A stretch of DNA of 64,000 nt, from positions 35,562,467 through 35,626,466 of the forward strand of contig CM046833.1 in NCBI GenBank assembly GCA_025618425.1, given 5' to 3'. Below are positions 39,820 to 51,100 of the stretch, piece by piece; the first letter of the stretch is position 1; each line of letters opens with the position of its first letter. The notes beneath the pieces are model-generated. The model was not told the origin of the DNA. It was given only the letters and a program-made list of their open reading frames with translations, and searched no databases. The DNA comes from Heliocidaris tuberculata. Taxonomy: Eukaryota > Echinodermata > Echinoidea > Camarodonta > Echinometridae. The translations under genes and the position numbers were made by a program.

Positions 39820-42800
39820 AATGCAAGGCTGCAAGGCAAAACAAAGCAAATATAATTGATTTTGTTTCTCATAGTGTAGAAATAAAATATTGTGTTCATT
39901 TTTATATTATTCCCAAGTACATTTTATATGAAAAGTACATGTATGTACATAAAGTACAAAAATGATAAAAATTTAAATGCATACATTGTGTGGCAAAAAA
40001 ATTAGAAGATTAATTATACCTTTTCATTGAGATTCAAAAGAGGCATGTTGCCTGACCAATTTCTTGGAATTATTGCCAATATGGAAAATGTACTCACAAG
40101 ACGATATTGACTTTAGCTAATCTGTTCGTGACTTGACTCTGATTAGTGTTCCATGGTTTGTGAGGAATGATCTTGAAACTGCGGAACAATAAAATAAAAT
40201 TAAGTATGTATATACAACCGAAAGTTCATTTATGAAGTAGTAGAAATACACTTTGTTTATTCTCCATGGAGATTCAATTGAAGTATATCTGGCTTGGCAG
40301 AGAGATATATATATATATATATATATATGCATTTCCTTGTTTCAGCTCTCTGATTTTCCATATGACTGGCTTGCTCTTCTACAATTTCTTTGGAAATATC
40401 TCTTTCTTCAGGAGTTCTCAAATTCACAGAGCATTGTTTGAATACAATTATTCTGTTTCTTTAAGATTTGGAAAAGTTTTTTTGTTGCTTTTTGTCTTTA
40501 TGTAGTCTACATTCTTGGCCATTATTCCGTATTGAAGCTTCTTCTTTAATGGGGAATGGGGATCATCATTTTATAGGAATGCCTCGGAAATATATACAAT
40601 ATCTGAGATAGGCTGGATTGATTCCAAACAGTATTTGAAGAGTCTCTTGTAAGATCATCAAGTGGGGCAATACAAGAATTACTTTCTTGAGCAGTATTTT
40701 TTCATGATATAAAGTCATGCTGGAACTCAAATATGCTGTCAGGTATGTAAATCATCTTGTTAGAGCAAGAAGGGTGTAACTCCATTGCCTACAGGAACCG
40801 GATGGTCCCTGTACTAAGCCTATGGGAATGAGAGAAATCAGTAGTCAATGGCTTAAGTTGTACATTATTACATAAAAGAGTTAACGCCCTTCTGGCTCTC
40901 AGCATAGAATTTTTGTGAATTTCTGGGAAATAACATTTTTTATAGTCTGGGGCTTTTTTTAAACTTTGGAAGTACATTATTAAGGAATTTGAAGTGTATC
41001 TGAAGTATATCAGTATTTTCTCTCTCCCCCCCCCCCCCCCTCTCTCTCTCTCTCTCTCGCTCTCTCTTTCTGTCGTCTCTTTTACCTGTTTGTGTTCTCC
41101 TGGTAAGTTTGCTAATTGCTTGCCTGAAGTAACGATTTGCTTTCCATTTGTTATTTCTTCTCCACTAGTCCACATTCACTTTCCCCTATTACATATTTTA
41201 CAATCTCACCTGATAAATATCGAGGTTTAACAATATTGCTATATATTTTTTTTGTTTTTGTTTTGTTTTGTTTTTTGTGGCAGATCTCCATCCCGCCGTC
41301 CCACCGCCAACACCAGGCACCAACGCTCTCATGAATGCATGCCTCAGAGAAAGCTTTAGCAGCTTCAACAAAGAGCAGGAAAGGCTAGGAATTCCTAAAG
41401 GTATGGTAACTGCTCCATACTAGGGGCGTTAGTGGAAAGAAAAATTTAGCTGAAGAAGTTGAATGTTCTTGTTTCATGTAAAGCATGCCATACTGCAAGA
41501 AACACTTAAAGAAACACTACAAGAAATTGCTGTAGGACATCACTGGACATGTAGAATTCTTTGTGTGTACTGCTAATCATGTTTTAATAAACCTTTATTG
41601 CACTGAATTGAATTGATTGATTTGAAAGTACAACAGAAATAGATTCAAGTTTGTCAGTGATTTTTGCTCTTTCGATCTGTGAAATATGTGTAATTGATCA
41701 CATTCTGCATTAAAAAAAGATGATACTTATAAACCGAAAGTTGATCCTTTAGCACTTTGTGTTTAATATCCTTCTTAGATCCGTCAAGATGGTCCGAATG
41801 TCAGGTAGTTGCCTGGGTTCTGTGGGCCATCAAGGAGTTCAGTCTGGAGGGTGTGTCAGTCAACAACTTCCGAATCAACGGGCGCGACCTCTGCACCCTC
41901 CCCAAGACAGACTTCCTGAGTAGGGCGCCCCCTTTCATGGGAGACATCCTCTGGGAACACATTGATATGCTCCGAAAAGGTGAGATAGTCTGGAAGGAGG
42001 GTTTGTTTCGAAAGGGATGAGTCTTGGGTTATGTTGTCTTGGGTATCTGTGTTTGCGTTTGTCTGTGTGTATGTCACTCACTGTCCATGACTGTATTTTG
42101 ATCAGTTCTTTCTGTTTGTTTTCCCCAATGATATTTCTCTATTTCGCTCTTTCACTCCATCTCTCACATCTCTCTTCCTGTCTGTTTCATTTCTCTATTT
42201 CTCTCTGCAGTCCCTATATTTTTATCCCTCTCACTTTGTATGTCTCTCTCTTTTTTGAGCTCTTCATATTTTCCATCAATATGACTCTTTCTCTTTCTCC
42301 CCTTCTCTCTCTCTTTCTTTTTTTTTCTCTCTCTTTCTTTTTTTTTCTCTCTCTATCTATATATCTGCTTTGTGTCTATCACTTACTCTTTTGTTACGGT
42401 CTTCTTTCCCCCTTCCTAGATCCATCTCTTTCTCTGTTTATAGATCTCTCCCAGCGAATAATTTACCTACCAAAATTTGAAAAGAATTTCAGTCAGCAGA
42501 CAAATCTTTTATTTAAAATTCTTCACAGTTCAATGTATAGCAAACTGCTACACAACTGTAAATTGAGGTAGTATTCATACCCAAAATGCATAGCAAATTG
42601 CTATGCTCTACCAGGTAAATTATTCCACATCTCTTCATTTCTGTTTGGATTTATGTTTTACATTTTACACGTCCACGCAATATACTCCCTTTGTGACATA
42701 TCCATGAGATGAAATGTAGACACAGACCTGAATACTGTAAAACCCAAGACTTTCGCAACATACATTTATAACTTTCGCGAATTGTTAATGACAGTCAATT

Positions 42801-45800
42801 TTGCAGCAAGAAACTTATGCGAATTGCAATAATTTTTATGCTGTTTCAATTGTGATTTTAGTATTTCACGGCATGAAACTTTCGCGAACCTCATGAAATC
42901 AATCCTTAGCTACAAAATTATGAAGAAAAATATTTGCCACAAAATGAGTTAAGAGGTTTCATCAACCCTTCGACGATATTCATAATCAAGGGTTTCGTTA
43001 AGATAGAGTTTCCAATCCCTGTACTGAAATTTTCTGAAGTTTTCTCTTCACCAGTCTGTGTGTAGAAATGTTACTTGATACTAGTATGCTATAAAACACC
43101 CTTTTGATTTTTATTTTGGCATCTGAAGAATATACATGTGTATATATATATATATATGTTAAAGGGGGTACCCAATGCTGAAACAATGTTAGTTCATTTA
43201 AAAGATCATGATTTTATTAGCAGAAAATCATCTGCCTTAAGTTTTTTAAAAATTCGTGTTGCCAGAAAATCCCCGAAATATGGTAAGATTTCAGGATATT
43301 TTGGCCCCTCAGCTGTGTCCCAATTTCAGCTTGGTAACCACAATGACGTCAAAGTGGTTACCCAGGTTCGCGCATTGCAGATGTGTTGCGCGCTATACTG
43401 TACAAAATGCATTACACCTTGCGCGCATTTTGCTATAATTGCGCGACAAGGTAACCACTTTGACGTCATTGTGGTTACCTAGCTGAAATTGGGACACAGC
43501 TGAGGGGCCAAAATATCCTGAAATCTTACCATATTTCGGGGATTTTCTGGCAACACGAATTTTTAAAAAAATTTAAGGCAGATGATTTTCTTCTAATAAA
43601 ATCATGATCTTTTAAATGAACTAACATTGTTTCAGCATTGGGTACCCCCTTTAAGGTTTCACGTATCGGCTCAAACAAATTGAAAGAAAACTGCTAAAAG
43701 CGTTTGTAATGCATTGTGGCCAATTTTATTTTTTATTTTATTCTATTTTTATTTTTTATATATATATATTTATATATATATGCTTCATAATTGATAGTAG
43801 CATGTCTGCCTTATTTTTTTTTTCAATGCTTTGAAAAAATATTGTAACCATAAATCTTTAACATAGATTAATAGTTCAAATATGTGTGCAGTTGTGATGA
43901 ATTTTTAGCAAATGCTGAAGTATGATTTAGCATTGCAAAATATACTTCAATATACAAGAATGAATGTAGCAGAGGCTTATGTGTTAAATTGATGCTTCAA
44001 TTATGATCAATACCATGTTCTCTATTTTTTGGATAGAATGCGATCCCTCCAACATTCCAGCCCAGCCCTCCACTTCCACCTCCTCCTCCGCATCTCCGCC
44101 CGTCTCCGTCACCACGACGACCACAACAACAGCCTCATCTTCATCTCAGTCCATCAAGCTTGAGAGTGTTAGCTCTGGTTATCTCAACACAACGTCATGT
44201 ATGCCAAGATTAGATGACTTTTTAGCACAAGGTAGGCCTTTTATAAAGTCCTTAATATGCATGCTTTGCAAGTTGGAATTAACACACATTCATGTTGCCT
44301 AGTTTTTCTTTTTTCTTTTTTCTTTTTTCTTTTGCATTCCCTATATATTTTATAAAGCAAGGAGATGGATCCCATCAGGGTTTAGTTCCATAATTATATT
44401 TTTTCTAGTTTCTTTGTTTTCATTGCCACTGTTTAATGACATGTACCATTAATGTAGCCTCTTTGAAATAGTTTGTAACTTACAAATGCAACTACCTGTG
44501 AATAGTTTGTAGCTCTCAAGCTACAATGTATTGCAGTGTTTGTTATTCAGAAATCCAGGACTAGTGAGGTTGCAGTATTGAAATGTTATGAAGGGAAAGC
44601 TTCATGAAGTCAGCGCACATTTGCTGGAATATTTTGTTAAATTCTAGCTTATATAAAACTGCTATTCCCTACAAAATGCAATTAATGAAATCACAAACAA
44701 GCACAAAACTTGTCTAGATCCTCAGAGCTCTGTGTTATCGCATGATATTGAATGCATGCGATATGTATGTTGAGAGCCTGAAGGGCATTCTTCTATATAG
44801 AAATATATAGAGTTAACTCCCTTCTAGCTCTTCCTGGACGATATATTGTGTTCAGACGATCATTAGATTACGAGAGCTTCTCAAGTCTCCTTGCCAATAA
44901 CATCAGTATGAAATGGCATACTTTGCTTCTGAAAGATAGGCGATAGCGTTTCTTTAGGAGTCAAAACCCCTTAATTGGCTCTTCCTGCCTCGCCGAAGAT
45001 GGTCCCGTATCATTTCATTCTTGTGTTACTTGAGGAGCATTAAGTTCTTTACCAAGTGGGTGAGAACACTATGAAGTTTTTTTATATTTTGTTCAAGGTT
45101 CTGCAGATTTTGAGTTGTAGTATAAATCAGTTGATATTCATCTAAGTATTTGTTAATTTATGTCACAGTATAATTGAAAAATTAAAGTCATTTGGTTTTG
45201 AGCCTCAGTTCTAGTTTTCATATTTTGTTGTTGAAATAGTTCTCTCAAATTTATAAGTCTCTAATCATCCATCTGTAATGTAAATATTAGAATTGTAACA
45301 ACTGAAAGTTTCATTGGCAATATGTCTTTGAAGAGGTATTTTTTTCTCTATTACCGTAGTTAGTGCATCCTTTAAGCATTGCTGTGAAATTTGTATAACC
45401 CAAAATCAACCTAATTTAGAGCAAGCAGTACATTTCCTATACATTCATGGCAGTGTATGTGTAATGTGTATGTCACTCATTGTACAATACATTTTACAAG
45501 TTATGGTCATATATTTCCCTTATTGCTTACGAACATGGTCTTGTAATTTTTTTGGGGGGAGAGGATAGACACTTCCCTGTTTGATTAAAGATTACTGCCC
45601 CTTTCAGCTTCTTTGGAGGGGGAACAAGGAAATAAACTACCCCTACTAAAGATTTTCCTTGATGAAATAGATAAACTTGATTGATGCTGCCTACTAAAAG
45701 GCAAATTTCATTTTGTATAATTTGCTTGATAAGGGGATGTAGTTTTACAATGCACAATTTACTTGGGGCTTTTTTCATGTTTGAAGAATAATTGAGCAAT

Positions 45801-48122
45801 AATAGGCCCAAATTATGACGCAGTTGCTCTTCACCAATTTGATACCATTTCTTTTCTTAATATGCGCATTTCAAGTGAGTTTCAACTTGAGTATCCCCAG
45901 CCTCAGCCTTTAAAAAGGTTTTTTTTTTAAGGTGCAACAGACTCCAGCCCACATTAAAAACACAGAACGAAGACAGAAAAACTAAAATATTTATTCAGGA
46001 AGGCAAACAGGCCAATAGGTAAATGTGTTTTGGTTCTGCGAAGAGGCATTATATTTCCCTTTTTGTAAACACTTTAAAATAGTTAAATCTGTACCAGTGA
46101 CTGGTTAGAGGAAGTGCAGTTCCTGAACGTCAAAAGGCTTCTAGTAAACATTGGTAGAAGATAGGGAAAAAAGGACCAGCCGAGGTTGGGATGTTGAACA
46201 GGAAAGAGTGGGTTTGGTTGATAGCGGGATTAATTTCACCCAAAGATTCCTTTTAGCCGTCTGTGGATCCTCGCACAGTCTTTTTTCCTTAGTTTTACCA
46301 CGAAAGACGAGGAACTACCAAAAAAAAATTAGGATTATACAGAAGATGAGTAAAACAATAGGTGCTGTGTATATGTGTGTGTGGCTTCTTTTTTCTTTTT
46401 TTTTTACTTATCTCTGTGATAGTGTGTTCGTGATGTGGCATTAGGTTACGTGACTCTGAGCTTATATCTTTCCACTGCCATGGTCTGGTGTAGTGGTCGT
46501 AACATATAGGCCTGGTGTGTTGGCTATTTTGTAGTTAAAACTTTTTAGTAAGGGTTGGAATAGCGTCTCCTGGCAGTTCAGTGAAGGACATATTATACGT
46601 GCGTTTTTCTGGAAAGATACCAGTTTCCTCCTCCTCCTCTGTGGTACCATGGGATACTGGACTCTATATACATGGTAGTTCAGTGAAGTTCGGAATACCT
46701 ACCACACATTGTGGCACTTTCTTCTGCAAGTTTGAGCCCGTCTTATTTTGAAGTATCCTCTTGACCTGTGTCACGACAACTTGCATAACACTGCTGGGCT
46801 TTGTTAGTAATCGCTCTAGATGTCTTTTCCGTTTGCCAGACAAATGGCAAGGATGTATCCTTCCCATGGCTACTACGGTATGTTGCACTTCCACTATGTT
46901 TTTTTGTTTTGTTTGAAAGGAAGTCCATCCTCGTTTCATTGGCTTCATCTTAACTTGATACAATTATTTGTTCTGGAAATTTATATATATGTCCGTACAT
47001 CCTGCCTAATGATTACTACCCTTGTCGATGGGGCTTCTTCTGTGAAGTTGAATCATGTAAATATATTGTGGCTATATTCTGGGAGAAACAAGTGATGGCT
47101 TCATTCTGATTTAAAAATCTTTTGTGACATTATGCTTGTCTGTAAATCTTTGTGCAACTGCTAGTCATAGTTTTTTTCTTAGAGCAATCCTCCAGTCTTT
47201 CTTATAATTCATGAGCATAGCAACACGACTTGATTAGTCAGCAGCAATACGACTCTGTGTGCTGTCTTTTTTGTGCTGGAGGACACCATACCACACCACA
47301 CCATACCTTGCTCAGGTTTGTCTATATAGATCAACCCCAAGCCGTCTCTGTCTGTCAAGTTCATCACTGGAGTTCTCAGTCTGCCTTCTAATTCTTTAGC
47401 AGGAAAGAATTCCTTTGTAAAACAAGGTTTTTCTAGCACCAACAAGACTCCATGTTTTGTATCTATTATCTTATGAGGACATCATGATTATTTTTCTCCC
47501 TCGTTCAGGTTTCTCTGTCGACCAACCCCAAGCCGTCCCTGTCTCTGCGCCCCAGACCACGGCCTTCAGCGACGGCATGTACCAAGTCTCTGAATCCCTC
47601 CAGACCCTCAATGAATTCAACGCTGAAGACATCCTCAACATCAAGCAGGAGGACACAGGTAGCAGCTCCGACTACTACAGCCTGGAGTCGTCGCCCAACT
47701 CCAATCAGCATTTCCTGGAGACACCGACGCCAGAGATCTACAACAACCCTCATATCTATGACCCTCCAATGCCATACTTCAACAATGGACACAGTACATT
47801 CAAAGGTAGGTCTGGCGCCTTGTAATTCTTGTGTGCATGGCAGAGAAGCGTGAAAAAATGCACAACCAGTAGATGTCCAATTCTAGAAATATATACTGAG
47901 CAAGTTTTTACCTTTCTTTGATTAAGGCATTTATCTAAAACAACACATTTCAGTCCATACATTGTCTAAATTCTTTGGTTTGCACAAGGTTTCTTATCGA
48001 AGTCACTTGCCACTCTTCTGATAAGTAGATATTGCGAGCAGTAAGGTTTATATAGCTACAAGTAATTGTCTTGAACAGTAGGAATATTGGGGCAGCTTTC
48101 AAATCATTAACAGTATGATCTG

Positions 48123-48166
<44 letters not shown>

Positions 48167-51100
48167 ATATACATAGTGAAGTGAAAAGCAGTAATCTAAA
48201 GTGTACCAATCACCTGAAAAAATAATTTGTGTACAGCTAGAAAGTATAAAATTAACCTAAAACCAACTTTTGTCTGGTATTCAATAGGTCAACAGTTAAT
48301 GAGTATAAAGGAAATAGAGGATAACATGATAATGCTCGCGCGGAACCGAACTCCGAGTTTGGTTCCGCGTGAGCCTTTTTCTTGGCGAGCGCGTACGGGT
48401 GCGTCAAGTAGTCTGCTCACGAGTCGCTTTTACTCTTATAGAGAGTGTATTTGAAATTGCAATATCTCTTTTTAGAATTAATATTTGAAGCCCATATTTT
48501 GAATATAGTATAACGACATGAAACCCAACATACAGAGCAAAATTATATTTGGTGATTGGTACCCTTTTAAGTAGATGTAGTAAAGAAGTAATATGTAAAT
48601 CATGCCTGTCTTGAAGGCAGTGTGTGTTTACTATCTCAAGATGACTAGGGCTAGAATCTGTGGATAGTGTGTGTGAGTTATATCAAGATCAAGAGGTTAA
48701 GGTATTTGTAAGCAATGCAGAGAGCAAGTTCCTTATAAATGCTTGCAGTTTATTCTGTTGTGCCATAATGGAAAAAAAATTGCTGACGATAGAAATATGC
48801 AGGGAGTCTCAAAATATTTTGAAGAGAATTATGAATAGGTGTGTGTTTTTGAGTTTAGGGGTTGGCATACCTAGATGTAAAGGTTAAATTCCTTTTGGAT
48901 GCATTTCAGTTGTTATTCTACATGGGGCAGTGTAGTAATGACCACAGAATGGCAGTGTCCCTCATAGACGTAGTGGGTGTGTGTCATCTCTTGTGTATTG
49001 GACACGGCTTTACCTCTCTGGTCCAGAATTCACCCCGAAAATCCCCCCGAAATTAGAACCCAAATCCATTCCTGTAAATTGCGCTAGCCACGCTAAGCCC
49101 TGACACAGCTAAAAATAGTGCGCCATCAACAGACTTCCATTCCTTAATTAACGAGTTCCTTTCCCCCGTTAGCCGCGAAGGAAAGCTTCATGAATGCAGC
49201 AAAAACAAGGCAAGAGAAGGACGGAGCAAAGCTAAATCCGTGCGAGTCGTAATGGTTTTCAAAGCGATCTTGAGAGCTTAGTCGTTCCATGAACTCGACA
49301 GAAAGGCAAGGAAGGGGGAAAAACAAGGGTTAAGTGATGAGTTAAGCGATGTCAAATTCATTCATTCAGCTACAAGTTGTGCCCTTATTTGGAAACGAAT
49401 CAGGAAGTGACGTGCGAGGCGTTTGCTGTGGCAAGCTTCCTGCCGATCGCTATGCCTTTCCTGGTTTCTTTTTTTTCCCAAATCAAATTCTCTAGCTTGC
49501 ACTGACAGACTGCCTGCTGCTCTATGCAGCTTCCAGTAGTATTAGCTTAAGGGTATGACTAGCACACCATAAGGTACTACTGCAAGTGCCAGTGCTACAT
49601 GCTTTAGCATGTGTAAATGGAATAGGACGATTGTGTGTTGTTCAGGACATCAACAGGAAGCTACTTCAACATATGATCAATAAGATCCTGTTGGTGTATC
49701 GCATGACATAAACCATTCATTGCATGTATAGCGCATTTCCTCCTCTTAATAACATGTTGCACCCTTTCACTTCCGCCAAAAAGTTACTTGACCAACTTCC
49801 AGATGAATCGGAGCCAACATGTGTTTACTTCTAACGATCCTACCTTGATGAAAATGTAATGGATACAGATGCCTTACAAGTGAATATATTAGTAATTAAA
49901 ACAAGAATGAGAAAAGTTATGAACATTTTCATTACCTTGCTACAAATAAATGCATTTTAAATGTCTAAAAGCTGATAAACGAAAGAGAGTGAAGTACAGT
50001 ATACTTCAAAACAATAAAAGATAACAGAATCATTTGAACTGAGTAATTCCCCCCCCCCCCTCCTTCAACCATCAAATTGAAAAAAAGGGGAAGGAAATAT
50101 ACGAAAAATATCCATAAAAGGTAACACCTATCTCTGTACATGAATAGGAATTTTTTTTGTTGGACCTCGATAATGTCAAAGTGTTCCTCTTGTTCCCTTG
50201 CCCCCTCCCATCACAGTGTGAATCCCCCAAGGATCAGTTGTAGGTCCTTGTTTCTAGTTCATTGCTGTTTCCATCACCAGTCCTGAATCAGGTAGCTACC
50301 CATGGGATCTCGGTCCATCTCTTCCTGTTTTTTCCCCTCCTAAAATGGCTGTCCATCTTTGGCTGTCATAATGCTTGAAAGATGGTTAAGATTAAATGTA
50401 TGAGTCATCTTCAGAGTCATTCATAAAAATTGCCCAAATGCTTCCTTCATGTTTAGCCATCAATGAATGGAACTTAATAGAGCTGTGAGTTGGCCTGTAT
50501 TTCTGAAATCGGGAAAATTTAACGTTTATTTTCATTGTTGTATGATTCTTTGTAGGAGCATTGTGAAATGGAATTAAATTACTAAATTCTGCATTATATG
50601 ATGCAGAAGGAAATTGAAATAATGGTTAAAAAGCATTTGTCCTTGTAGGAAGGAGGCAGAAACAATTGTACAAGGAAAAAAAATATATTTTTAGTCACGT
50701 TTAGATAGTATGTAGTTTGGGCATTTCATAGAAGATATGTTGGCATAGGTTTTCTGGTTAACACAAGCATGGGTCTACCTCAACGTACAGTAGATACCAT
50801 TGACTGGTGCACCGTACAAAAAGCGGAAAGTTGCAGTGTTTCCTGTGTTCTAAATTTAAATCCTCGTGACCTTCGACGTGAACATAAACAGTACGTCTGT
50901 CTGCCGCTCAGCGCGATTGCTGCCTTTAAGGGAGGAAAGAGTGAAGCGAAGTGAGGTATACATGTTGGCAAGGTACCAAAAATAGCTCATCCCCCGTCAG
51001 CCTGCTGTAGATAGACCTGAAGTCACTGGGTCCTGCATAAGGCGCTGAAGGAAACGGTGACACTGTCAGGAGATACAGATGGATATAGTCCGATCAGTGT

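Larger units (their letters stand above)
27574..41283 (+). other. Intron 3 (13.7 kb)
   Basis: A phase 1 intron, GTAGGT to TTTTGTGGCAG. It contains a (TAC)n microsatellite at about 29102-29155, a 107-bp tandem duplication and LINE fragment at 29.5-30.2 kb, a polypurine tract at 32.06-32.57 kb, a MITE at 35.2 kb, a perfect 30-bp palindrome at 39.08 kb, a MITE at 39.3 kb and a poly-C/poly-A block at 39.77-39.82 kb. The intervals 27.7-29.0, 30.3-32.0, 32.6-35.1, 35.4-38.4 and 39.9-41.2 kb otherwise show no recognisable feature. Confidence 0.7.

Noticed and set aside
42017..42571. A 184-residue plus-strand frame, the longest in the window
   Set aside because: Low-complexity Ser/Leu/Phe translation of a pyrimidine-rich tract in intron 5, starting after the exon 5 donor in a non-exonic context.
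43138..43482. A 114-residue frame at 43.1-43.5 kb
   Set aside because: Lies inside the fold-back MITE; the mirrored arms and CG-rich loop explain it.
46840..46877. A 38-nt candidate microexon in intron 6 with a good acceptor (TCTTTTCCGTTTGCCAG) and a GTATGT donor
   Set aside because: Inserted between exons 6 and 7 it would shift the frame (38 nt is not a multiple of 3), and the encoded peptide has no relation to ETS proteins.
46462..46963. Two adjacent minus-strand frames of 62 and 99 residues, considered as a transposase remnant
   Set aside because: No recognisable catalytic or zinc-binding motif, and they overlap equally long frames in other phases.
47471..47792. Minus-strand frames of 61 and 95 residues over exon 7
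   Set aside because: Antisense shadows of a well-supported coding exon.
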